Assembly: GCA_002011085.2 (NCBI GenBank)
Contig: MTMB02000001.1
Span: 1,277,627-1,341,626, forward strand
Reading direction: 5' to 3'
Source of the DNA: Candidatus Geothermarchaeum rappei
GTDB taxonomy: Archaea; Thermoproteota; Nitrososphaeria; Geothermarchaeales; JDFR-13
Length of the DNA stretch: 64,000 nucleotides
The notes beneath the pieces were generated by a model. It saw only the letters and a list, made by a program, of their open reading frames with translations. It made no database searches and was not told the DNA's origin. Positions within the stretch are counted from its first letter, which is position 1; every line of letters starts with the position of its first letter. The position numbers and the translations under genes are program-made. Positions 26,867-35,078 of the stretch are shown in pieces.

Positions 26867-26991
26867 GCCGGGGTAGCTCAGCGGCGGAGCAGGAGGAGCC
26901 TCCTCCGAGGCCGGACTCATAGGGCCGCCCTGAGATATCCGGAGTAGGCAGATGCCTACGGAAGTCGCGGGTTCGAATCCCGCCCCCGGCA
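26867..26991 (+). tRNA. elongator tRNA-Met (CAT) with three candidate introns
   Basis: Acceptor GCCGGGG/CCCCGGC, discriminator A, D-arm GCTC-AGCGGCG-GAGC, T-arm GCGGG-TTCGAAT-CCCGC, no encoded CCA. Anticodon arm exons are CCGGA-CTCATA and A-TCCGG. Intron 2 (26922-26936, 15 nt) is at the canonical 37/38 site with an ideal bulge-helix-bulge (CTCA/TGAG helix, bulges TAG and ATA). Intron 1 (about 26891-26910, 17-19 nt) follows the D-arm and also folds as a bulge-helix-bulge (GGAG/CTCC). Intron 3 (about 26945-26963, 19 nt) is in the variable loop with a GTAGGC/GCCTAC stem. Splicing gives a 72-74 nt tRNA matching archaeal elongator tRNA-Met. Confidence 0.88.
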
Positions 26992-27204
26992 CTAAAATTC
27001 TAATCTGCTTATCATGACATCAAGAACGATCGGAACTCGTAATTTTTAAAAACATACGACTCCAACCCAGCATTTCTAAGGAAAATTCTAACAAGGTTTC
27101 CTAAGAACTTAATTAGTTAACCAGATGTTATTGAACAAAGTATAATTATGAAAAATGTTTTTTATAAAAAACACAATTATTTGTAAATTCTTGGATGAAA
27201 AAAG

Positions 27205-27214
27205 TTTTAAATAT
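27205..27214 (+). promoter_or_regulatory. TATA box for peptide transporter operon
   Basis: TTTTAAATAT preceded by a GAAAAAAG BRE-like run. It lies about 60 nt before GTG 27270 and about 30 nt before TTG 27237, so transcription would start near 27237. This favours the downstream GTG as translation start. Confidence 0.45.
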
Positions 27215-27269
27215 CGATGTTTTCCATTTATATTAATTGTTGTATCTAATTTTAAGAGGTGTTTACGAG

Positions 27270-29084
27270 GTGTCACGTAGGCATCTTATGGCTATTATTT
27301 TGCTGTTACCTCTTCTACTATCATCGCCTACATTAGCGGACCTAGCTTCTCCAGTTGAGGCTCAGCCATACGGGGGGACGTTGAAGGTAGCGTTGCCCTC
27401 CGAGCCAAACACATTCAACTGGTTCTCAGCAGGCTCAACATGGAGTATTAACGTCCTAATCCCAGTATACAATAGGCTATTCAGGTGGAAAAACGGGACT
27501 TTAATGCCCGAGCTTGTTAAGGATTGGTCAGTGTCAGATGATGGACTGACATACACATTTACGATCCATAATAATGTAACCTTCCAAGATGGTAAACAGC
27601 TAACTGCAGAGGATGTTGTATTCACAATAAATGTAGAGGCCCAGAATGACTGGCCCTACTACCATGGATACTTTGCAAAAGTGGATCGAGCGGAGGTAGT
27701 AGACCAATTTACATTCAAGATATATATGAAGGAGGTTGACGCAGGATTCCTCGCCAACGCCTTAGCGGTCATGAATGTATTGCCAAAGCACATCTGGGAG
27801 CCACTACTCAATGAAAAGGGTGAGGAGCTAGCTGTATACAACCCTAAGCTTCCAGATGAGGTGATTGGAAGCGGTCCCTTCAAGCTGGTGGAGTACGTAC
27901 CAGGCCAGTATGTAAAGTACACCGCCTATGAAAACTACTGGCAGGGTAGGCCCTATATAGATGAGTTGATCGTCACCTTTATCACAGAAGCCACTACAGC
28001 CATCCTAGCTGTGAAGAAAGGCGACATAGACCTATATGAGGGTTGGATCACCCCGGAGGTCGTTCCATCACTCATTACTACGGAGGGTGTCGGTATCCAC
28101 CTGTATCAGAGCGCTACATTCTATCATTGGGGCTTCAACAACCTAAGGTGGCCATTCAACATCACCGACTTCAGGAGGGCAATGGCATACTGTGTTGACA
28201 AGAATGAGATAGTCAATACACTGCTAGCTGGTTATGGAATGCCTGGTAGCTGGGGAGTAGTACCTCCATTCGGTATACATGCATACTGGTACAACCCCAA
28301 TGTCGAGGGCAAGTACTCATTCAACTTGACAAAGGCCGGTGAGATCCTAGACAGCCTAGGATTTGTAGATGTCGATGGAGATGGGTGGAGAGAGGCTCCA
28401 GATGGAAGCGACTTCTCCTTCGAAATCTACCCACCGAACTACGACATTATACGTGTAAGGGCTGCACAGATGATATCAGACTGGCTGTCCAAGATACCAA
28501 ACGGCGGTATAAAGGCTGAGGTCAGAGTACTTGAGTGGAAGAGCGTGTGGCCACTAATTAGAGACGGTAAAGTTGACTCCTACTTACTAGGTTCTGGACC
28601 TGGTGCGGACCCAACATGGCTATATAGGAGGTTCCACTCCAGGCCAGGAGGAACTGGAAACTGGGCTAGATACAGCAATCCAGAGGTTGACCAGCTGACG
28701 GAGCAGATAGGTAAGGTATTGGACAAGGAGCAGAGGAGAGAGATTGCATGGCGTATACAGGAGATACTCGCCGACGAAGTACCAATCATAGTACTATACT
28801 ACAGGAAGTTCCCACAGCCATATAGAGCCGATAAATTCGATGGGTGGTTTAAGGCTGTTGACGACGGTCTATACAACTTCTGGACATTTAGGTATGTCCA
28901 TCTAAAGGTTGAGACGACTCAGCCAACAGAACCAACGCAGCCGACACAACCCACTGAGCCGACTCAGCCAACGCCACCGCCTGAAGAGCCGGAGATGGGT
29001 ACAAACCTACAGTTCATGGCTGCACTCGTCGTCATCGTCATACTCATAGTGATAATCGTAGTGCTGCTGGTGAAGAAGAGGTAG
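27270..29084 (+). CDS. ABC transporter substrate-binding protein, peptide/solute family 5, membrane-anchored
   Basis: About 604 aa. A signal peptide (HLMAIILLLPLLLSS) is followed by a large family 5 binding domain with PSEPNTFNWFSAG, the VYNRLFRWKNG segment and ADEVPIIVLYY near its end. Then comes a Thr/Pro/Glu/Gln linker (about residues 547-573) and a C-terminal TM helix with a KKR stop. This C-terminal anchor is typical of archaeal binding proteins. The ligand is unknown; oligopeptides or oligosaccharides are both possible. GTG 27270, with GAGG just before it, is preferred to TTG 27237. It is followed at 7 bp by the permease genes. Confidence 0.9.
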   Translation: MSRRHLMAIILLLPLLLSSPTLADLASPVEAQPYGGTLKVALPSEPNTFNWFSAGSTWSINVLIPVYNRLFRWKNGTLMPELVKDWSVSDDGLTYTFTIHNNVTFQDGKQLTAEDVVFTINVEAQNDWPYYHGYFAKVDRAEVVDQFTFKIYMKEVDAGFLANALAVMNVLPKHIWEPLLNEKGEELAVYNPKLPDEVIGSGPFKLVEYVPGQYVKYTAYENYWQGRPYIDELIVTFITEATTAILAVKKGDIDLYEGWITPEVVPSLITTEGVGIHLYQSATFYHWGFNNLRWPFNITDFRRAMAYCVDKNEIVNTLLAGYGMPGSWGVVPPFGIHAYWYNPNVEGKYSFNLTKAGEILDSLGFVDVDGDGWREAPDGSDFSFEIYPPNYDIIRVRAAQMISDWLSKIPNGGIKAEVRVLEWKSVWPLIRDGKVDSYLLGSGPGADPTWLYRRFHSRPGGTGNWARYSNPEVDQLTEQIGKVLDKEQRREIAWRIQEILADEVPIIVLYYRKFPQPYRADKFDGWFKAVDDGLYNFWTFRYVHLKVETTQPTEPTQPTQPTEPTQPTPPPEEPEMGTNLQFMAALVVIVILIVIIVVLLVKKR

Positions 29085-29091
29085 CTTACAG

Positions 29092-30057
29092 ATGAAAAAA
29101 CTGTTGATTAGGAGGGCATTAACCTCCCTCATCACTTTTTTCTCCGCCATAACAATCGTCTTCATAATCTCCAGATTAAGTGGAGATCCTTTGGCAGAGC
29201 TCCTAGAGAATCCAGAGGTTTCTCCTGAGACCGTTGAAGCACTTAGAAGAGCCTTTGGACTGGATCAACCCCTACATATGCAATATATTAACTTCATAAT
29301 AGCAACGTTATCAGGTCAACTTGGATACTCAATTAATTATAAAAGGCCAGTGCTAGATGTCCTTATTGCAAAACTACCATATACAGTTGCTTTACTAATA
29401 CCAGCGATTACCCTTTCAAATTATTTTGCATATAGGCTAGGCGTGGAAAGTGGATGGCGAAGAGGGAGAAAATTCGATGTACTCCTGACCTCATCGTCAC
29501 TATTCATCAGGGCTACCCCACATTTCTGGCTGGCTATACTCTTCCTATATGTATTCGGGGCCGTTTTGAACTGGGCGCCGCTATTCGGTGCGGTTACTCC
29601 TGGGAAGGTCTTTGAAAGCCCGTGGGAATGGCTCCTAGACTATCTATGGCATTATATTCTGCCAGTGTCTGTCATAACGATTAGAGCGACCGGAGCAATG
29701 TTCTTATACATCCGTAACTCCCTCGTTGAAGTACTGGGAGAAGACTATATAATGGCAGCTATGGCAAAGGGGCTTCCAGATAAGATAGTTCTCTACAAAC
29801 ATGCTGCTAGAAACGCCCTACTTCCCGCAGTAACTATGATGGGGCTAAGATATGCGTTTATAATTGATGGTGCTGTCCTAACAGAGACCGTATTCTCATA
29901 TCCAGGTACAGGCAGACTTGTATTCGAGGCTATCATCTTTAGAGACTACTATCTTCTACAAGGCGCTATAATAATTCTGACGACCAGCGTGATCCTAGTG
30001 AACTTCTTGATAGATATACTGTATCTATACCTCGATCCTAGGGTGAGATATAGATGA
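29092..30057 (+). CDS. ABC transporter permease, DppB/OppB type
   Basis: 321 aa integral membrane protein with about six TM helices. The N-terminal helix (RALTSLITFFSAITIVFIISRLSGDPL) is the DppB signature start. The EAA loop that docks the ATPase reads EDYIMAAMAKGLPDKIVLYKH. It ends DPRVRYR. The next permease overlaps it by 4 bp. Confidence 0.92.
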   Translation: MKKLLIRRALTSLITFFSAITIVFIISRLSGDPLAELLENPEVSPETVEALRRAFGLDQPLHMQYINFIIATLSGQLGYSINYKRPVLDVLIAKLPYTVALLIPAITLSNYFAYRLGVESGWRRGRKFDVLLTSSSLFIRATPHFWLAILFLYVFGAVLNWAPLFGAVTPGKVFESPWEWLLDYLWHYILPVSVITIRATGAMFLYIRNSLVEVLGEDYIMAAMAKGLPDKIVLYKHAARNALLPAVTMMGLRYAFIIDGAVLTETVFSYPGTGRLVFEAIIFRDYYLLQGAIIILTTSVILVNFLIDILYLYLDPRVRYR

Positions 30058-30968
30058 GTCAGACAACAGTAATAAGGAAAAAAGACAGGGCATCCAGAAC
30101 AATTGAGGGGCTACGTAAATTCTGGCGTGTCTTCAGCCAGAACACAGCAGCTGTCATTGGATTAACAATGTTCCTCATAATATTGACTATCGCGATACTA
30201 GCACCGTGGATAGCGCCCTATGATCCATATGAAAAAGTCGGGCTGCCAATGCAGCCACCGAACGAGGCCCATTTACTGGGTACAAACGACGTTGGCCAGG
30301 ATATACTCAGCGAATTAATTTATGGATCTAGGATATCCCTTTTAATCGGCTTCATCGCCGCTGTAGTGGCAACACTTATAGGTACTCTAGTAGGAATGAT
30401 AGCAGGATACTATGGGGGATTAGTGGATGAGGCTTTAATGAGGGCTACAGACGTATGGCTATCGTTCCCAGGTCTATTGCTGACTATATTCCTAGCTACA
30501 GTGCTTATAAAGACACCTATAGGTGGGAAAATTATTTACACTGTCATCTTTGCCATAGCGTTAAACGCGTGGCCTGGTGTAGCTAGGCTTGTAAGATCAG
30601 TTACCCTTAAAATTAAGGAGCTGCCATATATTGAAGCCGCCCGGGCTATTGGCGCCAGTAATAGAAGGATCCTATTAAAGCACATAATCCCTAATGCTAC
30701 GCCAATTATACTAGTAGCGGTATTAACCAGAATAGACTCAGCCATGCTGACAGAGGCGTCACTCTCATTCCTAGGTATAGGTGATCCAACGGTAAAGAGT
30801 TGGGGAATGATTATACACTATGCAATGATTAGGAACGCCATAGTAATAGGAATGTGGTGGTGGTTCATACCTCCAGGGCTTATGATATCGCTTTCAGTCC
30901 TCAGTATTATATTAATAAGCATGGGAATAGAGGAATATATCAACCCAAGGCTTAGAGAAAGCATGTAA
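30054..30968 (+). CDS. ABC transporter permease, DppC/OppC type
   Basis: 304 aa with an N-terminal cytosolic segment, then APWIAPYDPYEK and LGTNDVGQDILSELIYGSRISL, the DppC hallmark. The EAA loop is IEAARAIGASNRRILLKHIIPN. It pairs with the preceding permease. No DppD/DppF ATPase genes follow; the next gene is unrelated and 164 bp away. Confidence 0.93.
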   Translation: MSQTTVIRKKDRASRTIEGLRKFWRVFSQNTAAVIGLTMFLIILTIAILAPWIAPYDPYEKVGLPMQPPNEAHLLGTNDVGQDILSELIYGSRISLLIGFIAAVVATLIGTLVGMIAGYYGGLVDEALMRATDVWLSFPGLLLTIFLATVLIKTPIGGKIIYTVIFAIALNAWPGVARLVRSVTLKIKELPYIEAARAIGASNRRILLKHIIPNATPIILVAVLTRIDSAMLTEASLSFLGIGDPTVKSWGMIIHYAMIRNAIVIGMWWWFIPPGLMISLSVLSIILISMGIEEYINPRLRESM

Positions 30969-31132
30969 TTTTTTATACAGCTTCTCATTCCATTTTATTT
31001 ACCTATCTTCCACATCAAACTCTCACAGCAGGTTTATATATTGGGAAATATGTGTATAGCTCCATTTTTCAAAAGGATGAGGAGCTTCTAGAGATAAAAA
31101 GGTTAATAGACTTCTAGATAATACCTTATTAT

Positions 31133-31687
31133 ATGCCTTGGATCAAAGTTGTCGAGGAGGAAGAGGCTGAAGGAAGATTAAAGGAGATCTACCAAGAGAT
31201 CCTTGAGAAGAGAGGGAAGATATCTAATATAATGAAGATACATAGCCTGAATCCAGAGGCTTTGAAGAACCACCTCGACCTATATCTTACAATCATGTTT
31301 AGAAAACCTGGTCTGAAGAGATGGGAAAGAGAGTTGGTGGCCGTTATCGTCTCGAGAGTAAATAAGTGTAGATATTGTATTGCACATCACTCTAGTGCAC
31401 TGTCAAGATACTGGGAGGAGGAGAGGATAAAAAAGGTTGTTGAGGATATGGAGATAGATGATTTCGATGAGAGAACGAGAGAACTAGTTAGATATGCAGT
31501 TAAATTGACTGAAAAACCCTCTGGAATAAATGAAGGAGATATCCTTAGACTCAGAGAGGCTGGGTTGACAGATGAGGAGATACTTAGCCTAAACCTGGTT
31601 GTAAGCTATTTCAACTTCGTTAATAGAATTGTTCTTGGTCTGGGTGTAGAGTATAATGAGGAGGAGCTTGAGGGATATAGGTATTGA
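31133..31687 (+). CDS. peroxidase-related AhpD-like protein
   Basis: 184 aa, carboxymuconolactone decarboxylase/AhpD superfamily, the 'uncharacterised peroxidase-related' type. The redox motif is NKCRYCIAHH (CxxC followed by His) with an upstream Glu (WERELVAV). Members use the cysteine pair for peroxide or disulfide chemistry. N-terminal MPWIKVVEEEEAEGRLKEIYQEI is characteristic. It appears to be monocistronic. Confidence 0.82.
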   Translation: MPWIKVVEEEEAEGRLKEIYQEILEKRGKISNIMKIHSLNPEALKNHLDLYLTIMFRKPGLKRWERELVAVIVSRVNKCRYCIAHHSSALSRYWEEERIKKVVEDMEIDDFDERTRELVRYAVKLTEKPSGINEGDILRLREAGLTDEEILSLNLVVSYFNFVNRIVLGLGVEYNEEELEGYRY

Positions 31688-31784
31688 CCACATATAGGTT
31701 TCCATATAATTATACTTTTTTAGGGGAAAAGACAATACATAAAAACACTGCTTTTCAAAATATCAGTAACCGAGGGGATATGTT

Positions 31785-32270
31785 TTGGATAGTTATTTTG
31801 AGAGGCCTGACATTGATAAAAACACGTTATTAGCATTGATGATATTTATAGGTATTACAGTTATCATGGTCGACATACCTATTATGATGGTGATTAACCT
31901 TCCTCTCTGGTTATATTTAGTTGAGATAGGATTAATTGGAACTATATTCTCGATCTTTATCAGTTACTACCTTATTAGAGAAATTAAAATAAATAATGGA
32001 GTCTTGGAGATCAGATTTGGAGTATTTAGAAGTAAGACCCCGATAAAAGATATAGTTAATATTGAGATGAAGAATCCTCCATTACCAGCATTAGTACCTG
32101 GGATAGGTTATATGTTCAATTATCTAGTATTTGCCTTTAATCCCACAAAGAGATTTATAAGAATAAAGAGGAAGAGGGGTGTAGTTAAAGAGATATACTT
32201 CACTGCATCAAACGAATATCAACTCCTTTCTATCATAAACACAATTAGGGAGGAGACAGAGACTTGTTAA
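31785..32270 (+). CDS. membrane protein with two TM helices and PH-like domain
   Basis: 161 aa. Two TM helices (about residues 15-37 and 42-65) are followed by a beta-rich cytosolic domain (VLEIRFGVFRSKTPIKDIVNIEM, then RFIRIKRKRGVVKEIYFTASNEYQLL). This pattern resembles bacterial PH-like (bPH) domains. No specific function is recognised. TTG start with GAGGGG upstream. Its stop overlaps the next gene by 7 bp, so the two products probably act together. Confidence 0.6.
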   Translation: MDSYFERPDIDKNTLLALMIFIGITVIMVDIPIMMVINLPLWLYLVEIGLIGTIFSIFISYYLIREIKINNGVLEIRFGVFRSKTPIKDIVNIEMKNPPLPALVPGIGYMFNYLVFAFNPTKRFIRIKRKRGVVKEIYFTASNEYQLLSIINTIREETETC

Positions 32271-33019
32271 GCCAGATATATATAACGGCAATGATGGTAA
32301 CTTTAATAGTATTATTTATTGTCTATCTTGTTGCTAGATGGGGGAATTTTGAGGGGAAGAAGGTATTTATAGCTATCATAGCTGGACTACCTCTAAGCTC
32401 GATGGTGAATATTTTTATCAAAAAACCAGTTATCCTCTATATACTTAAAGTGTCATCCCTTGAAAATAATATGGACACAATACCTGTGTATATTCTAATA
32501 CTATCGCTTTTAGTAGTAGGATTCTCTGAAGAAGCCATAAAAATGGCTCCAGCCTTATTACCACCAATTTCCAAGATGCTCTTTAGGGCTAACTACTATA
32601 AAATGGCATTCTCCTGGATTATCGGCGTTGGATTCGGCTTGGGAGAAGCATATTATATAGCATATGCTATTTCCTTAAACCCTGCATATTCAGGATACCC
32701 TTATTATTATTTTACAGGGTATATGAACGAACGTATAATAGCATGTCTTATTCACGGGATTTTAACGGTATTAGCCTTATATGGCTGGCCCTCATCAAAG
32801 AAGATTATAGCTACATATATACTTGCATCTATAGCCCATTCGATCATAGATATCCCGGCCACATTATATCAGACGGGAGTTATAGATATAGCTATGGCAG
32901 AGATCAGCACAGGAGTCATAGGCTTCATTGCCATTATAGTATTTTTATATATATTGAATAGAGCCAGAGAAGATGAGTTTGCCCACGGGCTTTATGGGGA
33001 TATCGGGTCTATAGCATAG
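32264..33019 (+). CDS. polytopic membrane protein, PrsW-like putative intramembrane metalloprotease
   Basis: 251 aa with about seven TM helices. It shows the PrsW/CPBP-type arrangement of buried polar motifs: SEEAIKMAP (EExxK), GFGLGEAYYIA, IHGILTVLALYG and AHSIID. Archaeal PrsW homologues are predicted zinc proteases cutting membrane proteins. The assignment rests on these motifs and topology, so a related inactive family or a plain transporter-like protein is not excluded. It is translationally coupled to the PH-like gene before it. Confidence 0.6.
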   Translation: MLSQIYITAMMVTLIVLFIVYLVARWGNFEGKKVFIAIIAGLPLSSMVNIFIKKPVILYILKVSSLENNMDTIPVYILILSLLVVGFSEEAIKMAPALLPPISKMLFRANYYKMAFSWIIGVGFGLGEAYYIAYAISLNPAYSGYPYYYFTGYMNERIIACLIHGILTVLALYGWPSSKKIIATYILASIAHSIIDIPATLYQTGVIDIAMAEISTGVIGFIAIIVFLYILNRAREDEFAHGLYGDIGSIA

Positions 33020-33081
33020 AAAGCTTTATACCATATAACAGCATTATTTAAGTTATACGCTAATTTGTTAGGTGAGAGTAA

Positions 33082-33510
33082 ATGGGTTATTACATTAAAA
33101 TGATAGGCGAAAAACTGTTTCTAGGTGGATCGGATGATGGGAGGTTGATTATTGTAGATGCTAGAAAACAAGAGGAAAAGAAATATTTTTCTCCAATGGA
33201 GATGCTATTACTTGCCGCTGCCGGTTGTACAGCAATAGACGTAAGTCATACACTAAAGAAGATGCGACAGGATGTTAGGGAACTTGTTGTAGAAGTTGAT
33301 GGAGAACGTAGGGATGAATATCCAAGGATATATAAAAAAGTTGGGTTGGTGTATAAAATCAAGGGAGTGAATATAGATAAGAAAAAAGCCGAGAGAGCTG
33401 TTGAGATGAGCCTAAGTAAATACTGTAGCGCGTCAATAACTTTAAAGAAGGCAGGAGCAGATCTCACATATAAAATAGAGATCGAGAATGTAATGGACTG
33501 CCAAGACTAA
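33082..33510 (+). CDS. OsmC family peroxiredoxin-like protein
   Basis: 142 aa OsmC fold. It has the two reactive cysteines typical of the family: C49 in AAAGCTAIDVSHTL and C112 in SLSKYCSASITL. Likely reduces organic or inorganic hydroperoxides. ATG start with GGTGAG upstream. A hotdog thioesterase follows 29 bp later. Confidence 0.88.
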   Translation: MGYYIKMIGEKLFLGGSDDGRLIIVDARKQEEKKYFSPMEMLLLAAAGCTAIDVSHTLKKMRQDVRELVVEVDGERRDEYPRIYKKVGLVYKIKGVNIDKKKAERAVEMSLSKYCSASITLKKAGADLTYKIEIENVMDCQD

Positions 33511-33539
33511 AGATTAAAAACATAGAGGGGTAGTGTACT

Positions 33540-33998
33540 ATGGAGAAGCTTCCACTAGAGTTAATTAGAGAGATTATCAGGGGGAATCAGGATGTCAGGG
33601 ACATTCTACATCAAGCTTTTAAACAGAGAAGCCCGGTCTATAAGTTATTTGATATGAGGCTTCTCGAGGTCACGGAAGGGAGAGCTAAGATAGAGTTTCC
33701 ATATAAAGAAGAGCTATCTCGGATAGGTGGCATGCTCCATGGAGGAGCAATAATGACCGTTATAGACCAAGTATGTGGCCTAGCCGCTATGACTGTGAAC
33801 AAGGGAGTTAATCAAGTTACTATGGAGCTTAAAATAAACTTTCTAAAACCTTTAACTAAAGAGACAGAGCCATATATAGCCGTGGGAGAGGTTGTTAGAG
33901 CAGGTAGGACAACTATAGTATGCCAAGGAAAAATATTTAATTCAAAGGGAGAAATATGCGCGGTCGGTATAGGAACATGGTATGTCTTCACAAAATGA
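33540..33998 (+). CDS. PaaI-type hotdog thioesterase
   Basis: 152 aa single hotdog domain. The motif GGMLHGGAIMTVIDQVCGLAA carries the LHGG catalytic segment of PaaI/ACOT13 acyl-CoA thioesterases, followed by VTMELKINFLKP. The substrate is unknown, possibly phenylacetyl- or acyl-CoA. It is probably co-transcribed with the OsmC gene. Confidence 0.88.
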   Translation: MEKLPLELIREIIRGNQDVRDILHQAFKQRSPVYKLFDMRLLEVTEGRAKIEFPYKEELSRIGGMLHGGAIMTVIDQVCGLAAMTVNKGVNQVTMELKINFLKPLTKETEPYIAVGEVVRAGRTTIVCQGKIFNSKGEICAVGIGTWYVFTK

Positions 33999-34103
33999 AG
34001 ACGATATGAAGTAAGTATAATAAGATACCTTCTTAATAATTATTATTTTTAACACGACAGTTGAGAGGAGCTATTTACCCCTCTCCAATGGAGGTTATAT
34101 TAG

Positions 34104-35078
34104 TTGAAGGATATATGGATACCGAGGTTATCGGATGTTTTTGAAGCCCGTAAAACAATAAGTAGGTTTATTAGAAGGACGCCGCTCATCTATAACCGTG
34201 GGTTATCGGAGGAGCTTGAGGCAGATATCTATATAAAATGTGAGAATCAACAGGTTACAGGCGCCTTCAAGGTCAGGGGAGGACTTAACCTAATGGCTCA
34301 TCTAAGTGAAGAAGAGAAGAAGAAGGGAGTCGTAGCGGTCTCAACGGGAAATCATGGGCAGTCGATAGCCTATGCAGCGATGAAGTACGGTGTCGAGGCC
34401 ACTATAGTAATGCCTGAAGACGCTAACCCATATAAGGTAGAGGCTATAAAATCATTCGGAGCCAAAGTAGTATTTCATGGAAAGGACTTTGATGAGGCCA
34501 AGGAATGGACAGAAAAGGAGTTAGTGAAGAAAGGAGTAAGATACATCCACTCTGGAGACGAGCCCTATCTAATCGCTGGAGTAGCCACGATATATTTAGA
34601 GGTGCTTGAGGACCTTCCAGATGTAGATATTATAATAGTCCCTGTAGGTGGAGGAAGCGGGGCAAGTGGAGCCTGTATAGTTGCAAAAAACATTGATAAG
34701 AGTATAAGGGTAATTGGCGTCCAATCCAGCGGAGCGCCGGCAGTATACTACTCATGGAAGAATAGGGATGTAGTTAAACGTGATAAGATAGAGACTTTTG
34801 CAGAGGGGTTGGCAACTAGGGCACCATTCAGTCTACCTCTTAGAATAATGTGGAAATATCTGGATGACATGATCCTGGTGGATGACGCGGATCTGGAATA
34901 CGCGATATTTCTCTTGATAGACACTATTCATCAGATTGCTGAAGGCGCTGGCGCCGCATCCACCGCCGCTGCACTAAAAATGAAGAGGAAGATAAGAGGG
35001 AAAAAAGTTGTTCTAGCCTTGACTGGTGGGAACATAACTACTGACCAGCTTAGAAAAATTTTGATGAAGTACCCTTAG
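34104..35078 (+). CDS. threonine/serine dehydratase family PLP enzyme
   Basis: 324 aa, fold type II PLP enzyme without an ACT domain. The PLP lysine is K56 in TGAFKVRGG, the phosphate loop is VGGGSGASG, and STGNHGQS binds substrate carboxylate. This matches catabolic threonine ammonia-lyase or serine racemase/dehydratase. A biosynthetic, isoleucine-inhibited IlvA is less likely without the regulatory domain. TTG start supported by GGAGG about 9 nt upstream. The 3' end overlaps the convergent copper ATPase gene by 4 bp. Confidence 0.85.
   Translation: MKDIWIPRLSDVFEARKTISRFIRRTPLIYNRGLSEELEADIYIKCENQQVTGAFKVRGGLNLMAHLSEEEKKKGVVAVSTGNHGQSIAYAAMKYGVEATIVMPEDANPYKVEAIKSFGAKVVFHGKDFDEAKEWTEKELVKKGVRYIHSGDEPYLIAGVATIYLEVLEDLPDVDIIIVPVGGGSGASGACIVAKNIDKSIRVIGVQSSGAPAVYYSWKNRDVVKRDKIETFAEGLATRAPFSLPLRIMWKYLDDMILVDDADLEYAIFLLIDTIHQIAEGAGAASTAAALKMKRKIRGKKVVLALTGGNITTDQLRKILMKYP

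Noticed and set aside
26867-26991. Class II tRNA (Leu or Ser) because of the stem-like GTAGGC/GCCTAC 'variable arm'
   Set aside because: Anticodon CAT, discriminator A and near-identity to archaeal elongator tRNA-Met after removing three blocks fit better. The Leu or Ser readings need an odd base 37 or a broken U33 rule.
28911-28990. Tandem repeat of ACTCAGCC/ACCCAGCC-type units
   Set aside because: It is the coding sequence of the Thr/Pro/Gln linker of the binding protein, a common low-complexity spacer rather than an independent repeat.
32743-32961. 72-aa plus-strand ORF inside the PrsW-like gene
   Set aside because: Alternative frame rich in Tyr, Ser and His from ATA/TAT runs; no start signal.
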